Of a stretch of 64,000 nucleotides of DNA, positions 9,519-19,902 are shown piece after piece. The DNA is from Bacteroidales bacterium. Its GTDB lineage: Bacteria; Bacteroidota; Bacteroidia; Bacteroidales; UBA932. The position numbers and the translations under genes were made by a program. The notes beneath the pieces are model-generated. The model did no database searches. It was not told the origin of the DNA and saw only the letters and a program-made list of their open reading frames with translations. Numbering within the stretch: position 1 is the stretch's first letter; each line of letters starts with the position of its first letter. The stretch spans positions 1 to 64,000 of the forward strand of contig SUYR01000003.1 in NCBI GenBank assembly GCA_015060335.1. The letters are read 5' to 3'.

Positions 9519-12386
9519 TTAAAATCTGAACCAGACAGTGAGCATATAGTTTGTTCCCATCATGTAGAAATACTTGGAATCAAAGCGGTAATACCTCTTG
9601 AAATCTTCCGAGTCTATCAGACGGGTCTGCTCATAACCTCCTGTACGGACATTCGTATTGTTGAGAATGTTGTTTACAGAGAGAGAGAATCCGATGTTGT
9701 ACTGCCTTCTGATATACCATGACTTACCGATGTTGGCATTGAGTACAAAGGCGCGAGGGAACTGTTCCTGAGCTGCCATATATTCCTCCTCCTGAGGTGT
9801 ATGGACGCCGTCCGGTCCGTTGACTGCCATATCCGTTCGGTAAAGAGGATTCATATCCAGATACATCTTGTCGAAATACTGGAAATCTATGCCCGCAAAC
9901 AGATAATTGTTGGAATAGTCGAGTCCGAGACTTGCAGCTATCTGAGGCGAACTCGGCACATAATGCTTCTTCTTTTCAACCACTATCGGGTCACCGAAAC
10001 CATCAAGAGCAAGGCTGCCGTCTTCATTACGCTTATATACATTATGACCAGCCCAATACGGCACGGTAGAATCCAACACCACCTCTCCGTTGTTGTCAAT
10101 TGTCTGGATCACGCTCGGAGTCGAAGTATAGACATAGTCTCCCCAGTTCAAGGCACCCTGAAGAGACAGTCCCTTCAGAGGAAGAGGTACTGCAAATCCC
10201 AATTCCACTCCCACATGTCTCTGGTCTATACCACTGACTGCGAAGTTGGTGAACGAGTTCTGAGAATCGTCATAGAAACTCATCAGGTCAGTCTGATCAT
10301 TGATTTTTGTATAGTATCCGGTCACGCGCAGACTGTATCCTCCCTTATTGAATGCGTAGTTTATATCACCGGATATGGTCTTTTCCGTAGTCAGACGAGG
10401 CGCAAGAGTATTTCTGGTCCTTGGAGACACAAACGATTCCGTAAAATAAGGTGCATCATTGAAATAACCTGCATTTGCATATATCCTGTGAGGACCTGTC
10501 ATCCAGCTTGCACCGACCTTTGCCCTATAAGTGAGGAATCGGGCCTTCTCTGACTTTCCGTATGAGTTTTCCGGGAAAAGTCCCTTCTGTACAAGTCCAT
10601 CTCTCCAGAAAGTGTTATAACCACCTTGAGCTGCCACATAAGCCTTCAGGCCTCCAAGTTCGAAATTCAGATTCGCCCAGAGTCTGGCATCACGTACATG
10701 AGCATAATAATCATATCCGTACTTGTCTCCCTCCTTCACCATCTGAGGACGGCCATATTTATAATAATACTGGAGGTCATTCTGGACAGCTTCATTGTTT
10801 GCAGGGAAATCCCTTTCGGCAAATGAGTCTATATTGACATAGTAATCACCGCCAAGCAGATCCTTGATTATCTTGTAATACTCCGTCCTGTTGAATCGGA
10901 AATTTGCTCCACCGGCAAGAGTGAAATATTTTTCGAATGCATATTTCACATGTGCATTTAGATTGACATCATGCTGATCAGTACGTCTTTCCTCCTGTAC
11001 ATATTTGGAACGTTTCAGAGTCGGGTCATAATCAGGGTCCACATTCGCCATGTTCACATTGTACATCCTGTCCCAGTTCACATGCCTTGTATTGTCATAG
11101 TTATACAGCCAAGACTCTTTTGCCCATCCTGCCTGGAACTCCTGGTCCCTGTTTGAATAGTTCGGATCAGGATTATAGAAATAGCTCGGCAGATTGCGGT
11201 AGTAATCCGGACGAGGGTCCTGGGTGTCGTACCAGTCAAGAGCCGAATAACCGTTTCTTCCGGTCCTGTACACCGCTGTTACATCCAGATAAAGCCTGTC
11301 TGTAGGATCCCATCTGTATTTGAGAAGTGTCACGGGCTCATGGTTGTTCCTTACGCGGGCATTACGGACCTTTCCGTCCTGCCACCCCCAGTTGGAGTTA
11401 TAGTAGTTGCTGCCCACAAGATCGTAAACCTCCTGAGTGGAACCGTTCTGCGCCCCCCTCTGTACCGGAGATCCGAACACGGAAATACTCAGACGATGCG
11501 TATCGAACCAGTTCTTCTCAGCTGCCACATAATAAGCGAATGCCCTGTAGTACACACCCTGTATCCAGTCATTTCCTCCGACACGGGCAGAAACATTGGC
11601 AGCAAAAGACCAGCCGTTATCCATTTCTCCCGTAGCATACGATCCCATCAGACGAAGACGATAATATGAACTGTTCGTCAGAGCACTGAAACGGAAGCCT
11701 TTACGCACCATGGATGCAGTTCCGAATATATTGCTGACTCCATTGAATCCTCCGATACCATATTCCGACGGTGCAACACCAGTCACGGTCTCCTTGTCAC
11801 GTACAGCTTCATTCAGACCGCTCCACAACGAATATGGAGAATATCCGGTAAGGGCATCATTCATCCTGATACCACCAAGATACACATCCTGAGTACTGCT
11901 GTCGTATCCTCTCTGACGGAATCTTATCTGGCTGAATCCATATCCGGCTATATTATCGAAGACATCGGACGAAGATGAGAGCACAGCTGGTACATCCTGA
12001 TATCCGGAATCATCCATATCGAACTCCGCAAAACTTGCATCGTCAACCTCTGCTGTCACCTCTTCCGGAAGAAGGGACACAAAGATAAGGTCACGCACAT
12101 AACCCTCAACCTTGAAGTTTACTCTGCCCACAGCAAATCCGTTTGCCTTGACAGTCAGCAGATAGTCACCATCCGGAAGATCATCCACAAGAAAACTTCC
12201 ATCGTCAGCAGAGAGAGTCTTAGCAACATATTCCCCTTCCTGACTTACGACCACTTCAGCAGCAGAAACGGGAACGCGCCCCGATCGGCTTACTACCTTT
12301 GCCTTGACGCCACCCATTCCTGTCTGAGCAAGAGCAGACAAACAAAGCAGCAAGGTCGCTATCATTAAAACAAATCTCTTATTCAT
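9519..12386 (-). CDS. TonB-dependent receptor with carboxypeptidase-regulatory-like N-terminal domain
   Basis: 955 aa; signal peptide, CarboxypepD_reg-like repeat, plug region, aromatic-rich beta-barrel ending in ...VWFRF. Confidence 0.92.
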   Translation of the reverse strand: MNKRFVLMIATLLLCLSALAQTGMGGVKAKVVSRSGRVPVSAAEVVVSQEGEYVAKTLSADDGSFLVDDLPDGDYLLTVKANGFAVGRVNFKVEGYVRDLIFVSLLPEEVTAEVDDASFAEFDMDDSGYQDVPAVLSSSSDVFDNIAGYGFSQIRFRQRGYDSSTQDVYLGGIRMNDALTGYSPYSLWSGLNEAVRDKETVTGVAPSEYGIGGFNGVSNIFGTASMVRKGFRFSALTNSSYYRLRLMGSYATGEMDNGWSFAANVSARVGGNDWIQGVYYRAFAYYVAAEKNWFDTHRLSISVFGSPVQRGAQNGSTQEVYDLVGSNYYNSNWGWQDGKVRNARVRNNHEPVTLLKYRWDPTDRLYLDVTAVYRTGRNGYSALDWYDTQDPRPDYYRNLPSYFYNPDPNYSNRDQEFQAGWAKESWLYNYDNTRHVNWDRMYNVNMANVDPDYDPTLKRSKYVQEERRTDQHDVNLNAHVKYAFEKYFTLAGGANFRFNRTEYYKIIKDLLGGDYYVNIDSFAERDFPANNEAVQNDLQYYYKYGRPQMVKEGDKYGYDYYAHVRDARLWANLNFELGGLKAYVAAQGGYNTFWRDGLVQKGLFPENSYGKSEKARFLTYRAKVGASWMTGPHRIYANAGYFNDAPYFTESFVSPRTRNTLAPRLTTEKTISGDINYAFNKGGYSLRVTGYYTKINDQTDLMSFYDDSQNSFTNFAVSGIDQRHVGVELGFAVPLPLKGLSLQGALNWGDYVYTSTPSVIQTIDNNGEVVLDSTVPYWAGHNVYKRNEDGSLALDGFGDPIVVEKKKHYVPSSPQIAASLGLDYSNNYLFAGIDFQYFDKMYLDMNPLYRTDMAVNGPDGVHTPQEEEYMAAQEQFPRAFVLNANIGKSWYIRRQYNIGFSLSVNNILNNTNVRTGGYEQTRLIDSEDFKRYYRFDSKYFYMMGTNYMLTVWFRF

Positions 12387-12388
12387 AA

Positions 12389-13459
12389 TTATTTACCTAT
12401 TACAATGTATGCTGGAAAATGGTCACTGTAACCATTCACGAATTTGCCGTTTGAGAATGTACGGAACGGATAATTCTTATACTGGCCCTGCTGAGTGACC
12501 ATGAACGGACGCTTGAATATAGCTCCGTAATATCCCTTCTTTCCTATCTTCTGTACTTTCAGGGTATTCTCCGGGGCGTTTACGAGTGTTTCGCTCGGTA
12601 TCACCTGATCATAAATGCTCCACACATCCCTGTATCCGAGAGAACCGTAACCGTCGAGCAGCATGTCCCAGAACGGATTGAAGAAACCGCCTTTCTGAGT
12701 ATCTTCGATATTGCGCACCGCTCCCAGCCACTTCGACATACTGTCGTCATGCGGATCATCATTCATGTCTCCCATCACTATCATCTTTATACCAGGATAC
12801 TTCTGAGAGAGTCTGTCCGAATGTCTTTTGATTATATCAGCTCCAAGACTACGCAGGTCGCTTCCTTTTCCACCCATTCTGGAAGGAAGATGTGCGACAT
12901 AGAAGGCGATGTGTTCACCATCGATAAGGCCATGGACCATAAGTATGTCTCTCGTCCGGAAATAATCCTGTTCTTCCTTAGAAAGGGTAATCGGCACCTG
13001 AGTATCCTCAAACGAGAACGGAATGGACTCACTGCCCATATATTCGAACTGATCTGCCCTATACAGCAGCCCCACGTCCACACCTCTGCGGTCCGGACCG
13101 TCATAATGGACAATCTGGAAATTCGCATCAGACAGCAGGGGGTGAGACACCAGATCCTCAAGAACAAGCCGGTTCTCTATCTCAGACACTCCGAGAATTG
13201 TATGGAAGGCCTTGTTTGCCTTAGCCATCTCGGCTATGACAGTAGCCATATTGAAAAGCTTCTTCTGATATTTAACCTCTGTCCACTGGTTCTTTCCCTC
13301 CGGAAGGAACTCCTCGTCATTCTTGACAGGGTCGTCATAAGTATCAAAGAGATTCTCCAGATTGTAGAACCCGACCACGTAATTCTGCCTGGTCTGTGCA
13401 TGGATTGACAGACCGGCAAGAAAGACCAATGCTATAATCACTATTCTCTTCATGAGCAT
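12389..13459 (-). CDS. secreted endonuclease/exonuclease/phosphatase family protein
   Basis: GFYNLENLFDTYDDP, HLPSRMGG, MGDMNDDP, SDHFP motifs; signal peptide. Confidence 0.9.
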   Translation of the reverse strand: MLMKRIVIIALVFLAGLSIHAQTRQNYVVGFYNLENLFDTYDDPVKNDEEFLPEGKNQWTEVKYQKKLFNMATVIAEMAKANKAFHTILGVSEIENRLVLEDLVSHPLLSDANFQIVHYDGPDRRGVDVGLLYRADQFEYMGSESIPFSFEDTQVPITLSKEEQDYFRTRDILMVHGLIDGEHIAFYVAHLPSRMGGKGSDLRSLGADIIKRHSDRLSQKYPGIKMIVMGDMNDDPHDDSMSKWLGAVRNIEDTQKGGFFNPFWDMLLDGYGSLGYRDVWSIYDQVIPSETLVNAPENTLKVQKIGKKGYYGAIFKRPFMVTQQGQYKNYPFRTFSNGKFVNGYSDHFPAYIVIGK

Positions 13460-13462
13460 AAT

Positions 13463-14644
13463 TTATTTTATTCCCCAATATTTGAGATCACATTTCTCCT
13501 CTGCATGAACGACATACTCGTCCGGCAGATTGACGAAGAAATTAATTCCCAGTTTCCTTTCCAGAGACTGCACAGACATGGTCATAGAGCTGTTCACCAC
13601 ATCTTCGTCATAATCCCTGTTCTCAAGATAAAATGCTATTCCGGCATACGTTTCCGACTCAGACACATTCTTCTTATACTGAAGAAGTACCTTGTAGAAT
13701 GCTTCCGGCTTGTTCACCTGTTTGCCGCCCCTGTCAGTTATGAATTCCTTAGAAGGGATTGCTCCCGTCACCACATACAAGGTGTCACAGCTCTGAGACC
13801 ATAGTCTGACCTGAGATTCAAGATTACCCCAGATTCTCTGATTGAGCTTCTGACCCTTCTGTACCACCATGTTTGTCGGATAGAAGGTCTGCCAGTTGGA
13901 CTCATCTGTAGCCACCCTGTCTGCAGACGGCACCATATGTCCCCTGTCATATCCGTCCACTCTCCAGCCACCTTCCTGAGTTGTAGGCTGAAAATCTTCC
14001 GGAATCTTCGGATCCCACTGTTTCCAGTTATTCGACCGGCTTCCCGATCCGTACAGTGAAGGATTGAGCGGATATGCCACCCAACGAGGCATCAGATTGG
14101 CTGCATCATAAAATATAGAATAGTTTCGGCCTGTGTACTGAGGCAGAACCATGTCATGATGTACCCATGCACATCCCTCGATCTCATATACCGCCGGCAG
14201 CTCCATCCATCCGGGCATCACTTCCGACTTCAAGCCCGGAAATCCCGGCCAAGACGGCAGAACTGTACCCGGACCGCCTTCCTTAATGGACGAGAGTCCT
14301 TTCTGGGTAAGCTTTGTCTGTACCACGCCATCATTGAATCTGGCTCTGATATAGGCAGAACGGGAGTCGTCAGACCTGTTTGCAGTATAGAATACTATTA
14401 TGCTGTTGACAGTTCCGCTGCCGGTAGTCCTGCTGAATGTGATCCAATCCTTCTGTTCACCGATATATTCCACCTCCAGTGACCAGGAAACAGTCGATAT
14501 CACAGAGAGGAATACCTCTCCGGAAGACACTCCGACAAGGTCTTTTCTAAGCCTGACATCTCCCTGCGGCTCTTTCGAACATGAAAGAAGCAAGGCAGAC
14601 AATGTCGCTGCTACGAATATAAGTCTTGAAAAACTACGGCTCAT
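13463..14644 (-). CDS. BACON-domain DNA/RNA non-specific endonuclease (NUC1/NucA type), lipoprotein
   Basis: GYDRGHMVPSADR catalytic motif, FYPTNMVVQKGQKLNQRIWGNLE; lipobox LLLSC; BACON-like N-terminus. Confidence 0.9.
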   Translation of the reverse strand: MSRSFSRLIFVAATLSALLLSCSKEPQGDVRLRKDLVGVSSGEVFLSVISTVSWSLEVEYIGEQKDWITFSRTTGSGTVNSIIVFYTANRSDDSRSAYIRARFNDGVVQTKLTQKGLSSIKEGGPGTVLPSWPGFPGLKSEVMPGWMELPAVYEIEGCAWVHHDMVLPQYTGRNYSIFYDAANLMPRWVAYPLNPSLYGSGSRSNNWKQWDPKIPEDFQPTTQEGGWRVDGYDRGHMVPSADRVATDESNWQTFYPTNMVVQKGQKLNQRIWGNLESQVRLWSQSCDTLYVVTGAIPSKEFITDRGGKQVNKPEAFYKVLLQYKKNVSESETYAGIAFYLENRDYDEDVVNSSMTMSVQSLERKLGINFFVNLPDEYVVHAEEKCDLKYWGIK

Positions 14645-14652
14645 CGTTCACG

Positions 14653-15684
14653 TTATTCTATAACTGTTCCCGGCTTGAGGCTTACGGCTCCCTTGCTCCA
14701 GTCTATCCATTCAGAAGCTGGAGTCTGGCCGTATGACGGATCCGAGCTTATCCTGATGTCATCCACACGGTACTTTGATGCCGTCTTTGGAGCGAACTTC
14801 AGATAAAGCATATCAAATGAGGCCATCTCAAAAGCAATTTCAGCCTTGCAGAAGCACCATTTAGGCTCCGAGTATTCGGAAACGACCTCATATTCCAAAG
14901 GCACCCAGCTTTCTGAGTCATTGCTCACATACACAAGGAAATCTGACTCAGGGACCTTCTGTCCATCAATATGGAACACACCGAAAGAGAACTCAAGCAT
15001 TGAGAGCTTCTTATGGACAGGTATGTCTCCGATTGTCAGAGATGGCGCATCTGAGCCAAAGAACAGATGATTGTTTCCGGAAGCCCCGTCATAGCACTCC
15101 GATCCCGCACCGGCAGAGCTGTTGCTGGTACTGCTGTTTCTGACAGAAAGGTCGCCTGATGTCTTGTAATATGCAAGATCATTAACAGCAGATCCTTCCT
15201 CACATCTCCACAGATCAGTCGCTGTAACCAGAGGGTTATCCAGGCCTGCCAGATCCTTGCCGAAGGCATTATAGTAAAGCAGAGTCGGTGCTGCATCCGG
15301 ATCGAACTCCTGCTGTACGCTGAGATCCGCATACTTTGCTGACGTCTTGAAACGTACTGTCGCCTTTCTCATATTGCCCACATCATTGGTAAGAGCAGTC
15401 ACAGTCACAACGACCTTGGTATTTTCGCCAGCCTGCACATGCCCGCTTTCCGGATCAAAGCTGAGCCAGTCGGCATCACACTGGATAGACCAGTCCCTGT
15501 TGACTGTCAGAGTAACCTGCTGAGAGGCACCTGCAGCAAAAGCGAACGGCTCCAGAGACGTCTTGTCTATAGAGATCATCGGAAGCTCCGGCTGAGTCTC
15601 AGGGTCCTTATAGCAGGATGTTACCACCATAAGGACTCCCAGCACAGCCGCCAAAATAAATTTCTTATTCATATTCAATCGCAT
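14653..15684 (-). CDS. BACON-domain lipoprotein
   Basis: VVTSCYKD lipobox; VTLTVNRDWSIQCDADWLSFDPESG BACON pattern. Confidence 0.8.
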   Translation of the reverse strand: MRLNMNKKFILAAVLGVLMVVTSCYKDPETQPELPMISIDKTSLEPFAFAAGASQQVTLTVNRDWSIQCDADWLSFDPESGHVQAGENTKVVVTVTALTNDVGNMRKATVRFKTSAKYADLSVQQEFDPDAAPTLLYYNAFGKDLAGLDNPLVTATDLWRCEEGSAVNDLAYYKTSGDLSVRNSSTSNSSAGAGSECYDGASGNNHLFFGSDAPSLTIGDIPVHKKLSMLEFSFGVFHIDGQKVPESDFLVYVSNDSESWVPLEYEVVSEYSEPKWCFCKAEIAFEMASFDMLYLKFAPKTASKYRVDDIRISSDPSYGQTPASEWIDWSKGAVSLKPGTVIE

Positions 15685-15706
15685 TTATCGCTTGTCACAA
15701 ATTCTA

Positions 15707-15714
15707 CAAATATA
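15707..15714 (-). promoter_or_regulatory. Bacteroidetes -7 promoter element for the 15684->8244 operon
   Basis: TATATTTG on the minus strand just upstream of the ATG at 15684. Confidence 0.5.
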
Positions 15715-15757
15715 AGATTTTTTCACCATAATCATATATACAGAATGCTGCAGAGCG

Positions 15758-15787
15758 AAAAAAATCGGGCTTCGTTTCCGAAGCCCG
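15758..15787 (-). terminator. rho-independent terminator of the 15809-18793 gene
   Basis: minus strand CGGGCTTCG-GAAA-CGAAGCCCG-ATTTTTTT. Confidence 0.85.
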
Positions 15788-15808
15788 AAATGATATAGGA
15801 TGGATGTA

Positions 15809-18793
15809 TTATTTCTCCCAGGTAATCTGAATGTCCTCGATATAGATAGCATCTTTCTTAGACCTGAGGCCGACAAACTCATAGTCATCCGATACAGCAA
15901 ACTCATACGTGAGAGTATCGTTTGACACATATGTGAACGAAGTGATCAAAGTACCCTTAGTGTCGTCATTATAGAGTTCGGTAGGAGATGTGTATGCCGT
16001 ATTGCTGGCGTACACTTCCACAACACGGTTGGCTGTATTTTTCTTCACACTCTCAGATGTGAATGTGAGCTTGACCTTGCGGAGTTTTCCACCGGATGTT
16101 GTAGAAACAATCCCGGAATTATTCTTATCGGAACGTATCTGGATAAATTCTACCCCACAATATGACTGACCTGCATATGAAGCGTTGTCTGTCGTATATG
16201 TCCAATCATTATAAGCTTTACTAAGGCCGGCAGCACCTGTAGTCGTTGCATTGATGATGTCAGTAGCAGCATCTCCGGTCATCACAACCACCTTCTTCTG
16301 AGTCAATGTTACTGTCACATCCTCCTGTCCCTCAGCGCTTACAACGAATGTAGCCGTACGGTCAGCCTCGGTAGATGTGTACTCGTCGAAGGTAATCTCC
16401 ACGGCACCGATATTCTTTCCTGACTGGGTATATGTCTTGATCCAGTCAGCATCTGTCTTCACAGTCCAGTCCATATTTGACTTGACAGTAAACTTGGCGC
16501 TTGTAGCGGTTGCCTGAACATCCACATTCTCGACTGCTGCAGACACATATGGCTCTGCAACAATAGATACAGGCATCAGACGGATTGTCTTGCTGTCCGA
16601 ATAATAGTTATAATAGTAACCCTCGATTGTCACGACAGCTCCGTTATAGTCGGTAAACGAACCTATAGCATTATACAGCTGTACCGCATAGTCCGATCCC
16701 TCAGGCTGAAGTACCTTGTAACCTTCGTCGAACGTTCCTTTCACCTTGACATACTGCACTGTGAGAATTCCATTGTCAGCAAGGGCTGAGAATGCATTCA
16801 TATTCTCAAGAGTTGTAAGGTCGAGCGGTGTACCATGAGCAGGAGTTTCCTCAGAATCACTGTCAACCACAAGATCAAGGATGTCTGCAAGCTGCGGTGT
16901 ACCGTAATGTGATGTAGGAGTTGCCTCGATTGTCACCTTATTACCTACGGCAAGGTCTGCCTGCTTGTTGATATACACATAAATTAATCCTGTTTCATCA
17001 CCGATGACATATCCCTTCTTGGCGATGGCCATCACTGTTCCCTGAACCTTTACAGGATCGAGCTCGGCAGTAAGGTCAAGAGCCATGACGTCAGAAATCT
17101 TGGAGATAGGAAGTTCAGGAGTGTTGTCTGTAGTGGAAATCACATATGCATATGACATCTGCGCCTCCGACTTATACTCAGCCCTGACACCCTCGACTAC
17201 GATACCGTCACCTTTCCTGAGTCCGAGAGTACTGAACTCTGTCTCAGAATCATACCTCGACACATATGTCTGATATACCAGTATCCTGTCACCATTTGCA
17301 TCCTTGAGATAGAATCTACCCTTCTTTGCAGAATCGTTATAAGTATAATAACCGTCAAACGTACCCTCAAGTCTGTAATAGTCTGTAGTATTCACCTCTT
17401 TTTCAGTAAACTGAGCAATCGTAAGGACAGGGATGACTCTCTGCTCGAGCTTGAACACCTTTGTACCTCCGTCAAATGTGAACTTGAACTCAGCTGAATT
17501 TCCGGCTTCAGCAGCAGCTCCATATTCGATTGTAACCTCACCTTCGCCATTTCCTGAAGCAGGTGATACTGTAGCCCACTTGCTTTCAGTTTCTACAGTC
17601 CAGTCTGTATTTGAAATAACCTTGAGCACATATGAGCCGGCATCCTGGTTGACCCAGTCAGTCGCCATGTCAAAGTTAAGATAATATGCAGACTCGAAAT
17701 ATGGCTCTGTCAGTCCTGCAAGGTCATCTTCACTTGTAAGGATGATCTGGATATGGCCCTGCTGGATGCTTGCAATACCCTTGAGGTTACCTGACTTTGC
17801 CGGAACAGGAATATCCTTCAATGCAGAGTTCTTGTAGGTCTTGATTGTAAAGTTCTCTCCGGCTTCAGTCTCGAACCACACTTCATCGTAAGTCAAAGAA
17901 GTATTGTTGACGAGCTTGAAGACGTTCTCTTCCTCTTCCTCCTCTTCAGCTTCTGCCTTTGTGGTTGTATCTTCGGTCTTGTCAGAAGTTTCAGGTGTCT
18001 CCGAAGGAGCCTCTTCCGGCTCGTTTCTGAAATCCACTCTTGCCTGGACCTTGCCATCGATTTCGATATACTGTGCCTCACACTTGTTTGCAAGGAAGTC
18101 TGCTACAGACACTTTCTTTGCAGTCACTGCGTTATCCTTGCTTACGGATACAGCGTTCTCGAGAGGAATTCCATCAATCTGCACAGCATTCTCAAATGTG
18201 CTGAGCTTAAGACCTTCCAGATTTACAGAAATCTTCTCACCATAAGCAAAAGAATGAGCAGACGCAAAACGGAACTGAAGACCTGCTGTCTCATCCTGTA
18301 CAAAAGCTGTCACGTTTGTTACTGTCGAGACCTCCTTATTGCTTATCACAACAACCTCAGTCTTTGCTCCGAACGGGAATTCTTTCTCTGTACCCCATGC
18401 ACGGAGTTCTGCAAGAGTATAGTTTCCGCCCTTTTCTCCTGCCTGATAAAGTCTGACTGTCACAGGCTCAAGATTTTCAGAAGTGAAGGTAAGTATTGCG
18501 ATACGGTCCTTTCCTGTGTTCTTCTCTGCAGAAACAGTAATGGTCTGAGGGTCATTTGATCCCTTTCCAGAAAGAGGGGAAACTGTAAATCCGCTCTCCT
18601 CCGGTGTAATTATAGCTGTCCAGTCACGGGTTGCCTTCAACTGGAATGTTGCCGATCCGCCGGCGAGCTCCACATTTGCAGTCTCACCTGACGCCTTCAA
18701 CGAAGCTGGTCCAAGCAGTTCCTCTTCAGGCTCGCAGGAAGCCAGAACTGCAAGGGACGCGAATAGTCCAAAAATGTAATTTCTAAGTTTCAT
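15809..18793 (-). CDS. large multi-domain lipoprotein with BACON repeats and OB-fold/DUF5689-like segments
   Basis: 994 aa; lipobox LAVLASC; several DWT-containing BACON repeats; YYRLEGTFDGYYTYNDSAKKGRFYLKDANG OB-like region. Confidence 0.75.
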   Translation of the reverse strand: MKLRNYIFGLFASLAVLASCEPEEELLGPASLKASGETANVELAGGSATFQLKATRDWTAIITPEESGFTVSPLSGKGSNDPQTITVSAEKNTGKDRIAILTFTSENLEPVTVRLYQAGEKGGNYTLAELRAWGTEKEFPFGAKTEVVVISNKEVSTVTNVTAFVQDETAGLQFRFASAHSFAYGEKISVNLEGLKLSTFENAVQIDGIPLENAVSVSKDNAVTAKKVSVADFLANKCEAQYIEIDGKVQARVDFRNEPEEAPSETPETSDKTEDTTTKAEAEEEEEEENVFKLVNNTSLTYDEVWFETEAGENFTIKTYKNSALKDIPVPAKSGNLKGIASIQQGHIQIILTSEDDLAGLTEPYFESAYYLNFDMATDWVNQDAGSYVLKVISNTDWTVETESKWATVSPASGNGEGEVTIEYGAAAEAGNSAEFKFTFDGGTKVFKLEQRVIPVLTIAQFTEKEVNTTDYYRLEGTFDGYYTYNDSAKKGRFYLKDANGDRILVYQTYVSRYDSETEFSTLGLRKGDGIVVEGVRAEYKSEAQMSYAYVISTTDNTPELPISKISDVMALDLTAELDPVKVQGTVMAIAKKGYVIGDETGLIYVYINKQADLAVGNKVTIEATPTSHYGTPQLADILDLVVDSDSEETPAHGTPLDLTTLENMNAFSALADNGILTVQYVKVKGTFDEGYKVLQPEGSDYAVQLYNAIGSFTDYNGAVVTIEGYYYNYYSDSKTIRLMPVSIVAEPYVSAAVENVDVQATATSAKFTVKSNMDWTVKTDADWIKTYTQSGKNIGAVEITFDEYTSTEADRTATFVVSAEGQEDVTVTLTQKKVVVMTGDAATDIINATTTGAAGLSKAYNDWTYTTDNASYAGQSYCGVEFIQIRSDKNNSGIVSTTSGGKLRKVKLTFTSESVKKNTANRVVEVYASNTAYTSPTELYNDDTKGTLITSFTYVSNDTLTYEFAVSDDYEFVGLRSKKDAIYIEDIQITWEK

Positions 18794-18831
18794 ACTATAA
18801 TTTTTAATGTGCGTTTATTTATCAACTCGCA

Positions 18832-18839
18832 CAAATATA
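18832..18839 (-). promoter_or_regulatory. Bacteroidetes -7 promoter element
   Basis: TATATTTG on minus strand upstream of the ATG at 18793. Confidence 0.5.
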
Positions 18840-18889
18840 ATCTTTTTTCCCTCTCCTGTGTACACTGAAATTCAAAAAAAATCACATTT

Positions 18890-19876
18890 CTAAATCGACA
18901 GCACATTCAGCACGTTGATCAGTTCGCGGTCAATAGGCTTGTCAATTCGGATGGCTTTATTGAATGGAACATACACTATCTGGTCATCCTTCACACCTAT
19001 CATGATATTGCGCTGACCGTCCTTCAATGCCTCGATTGCAGCCACTCCCAGGCGGCTGGCAAGGATACGGTCCTGGGCAGTAGGCACACCGCCACGCTGA
19101 AGATGTCCGAGAATAGTCACACGTGCCTCGAACTCTGGATATTCGTGTACAAGACGGTCTGCATAATACTGAGCTCCGCCTGTACCGTCCTTCTTACTCT
19201 CTGACACAAGCACTATAGAACTATTCTTACTCTTACGAACTCCCCTGCCGATGAATGTCGCCAGCTGATCCACATCTGTCCTGTCCTCAGGAATAATGGC
19301 AGCCTCAGCACCTGTAGCGATTGCCGCATTCTGCGCAAGGAATCCGGCATCACGTCCCATCACCTCCACAAAAAAGATACGGTTATGCGAATTCGCTGTA
19401 TCACGGATCTTGTCCACACAATCCATTATGGTATTGAGAGCCGTATCATAGCCGATGGTGGTATCCGTTCCATACAGGTCGTTGTCGATTGTACCCGGCA
19501 GTCCGACACACGGGATATCATATTCTGCTGCAATCACCTGCGCACCAGCCAGAGAGCCATTTCCACCTATCACGATCAGAGCATCGATACCGTTTGCCTT
19601 TATGTTCTCATATGCCTTGGCACGTCCCTGCTCATTCAGGAAATCCTTGCTTCTGGCAGTCCTCAGGATAGTACCTCCACGATTGATCGTTCCGCTGACG
19701 CTCTCCGAGGTGAAGTCCTTTATCTCATTGTTGATCAGACCTTCCCATCCGCGATAGATTCCCTTTACCTTCCAGCCGTTATAGATTGCCGCACGGGTTA
19801 CGGCACGTATTGCCGCATTCATTCCAGGAGCATCACCTCCTGAGGTGAGGACACCTATTGTAGAAATTTTTGCCAT
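18890..19876 (-). CDS. pfkA: ATP-dependent 6-phosphofructokinase
   Basis: [48 protein letters not shown]. Confidence 0.96.
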   Translation of the reverse strand: MAKISTIGVLTSGGDAPGMNAAIRAVTRAAIYNGWKVKGIYRGWEGLINNEIKDFTSESVSGTINRGGTILRTARSKDFLNEQGRAKAYENIKANGIDALIVIGGNGSLAGAQVIAAEYDIPCVGLPGTIDNDLYGTDTTIGYDTALNTIMDCVDKIRDTANSHNRIFFVEVMGRDAGFLAQNAAIATGAEAAIIPEDRTDVDQLATFIGRGVRKSKNSSIVLVSESKKDGTGGAQYYADRLVHEYPEFEARVTILGHLQRGGVPTAQDRILASRLGVAAIEALKDGQRNIMIGVKDDQIVYVPFNKAIRIDKPIDRELINVLNVLSI

Positions 19877-19902
19877 ATTGTAACCATTAATAATTAATTA
19901 AA

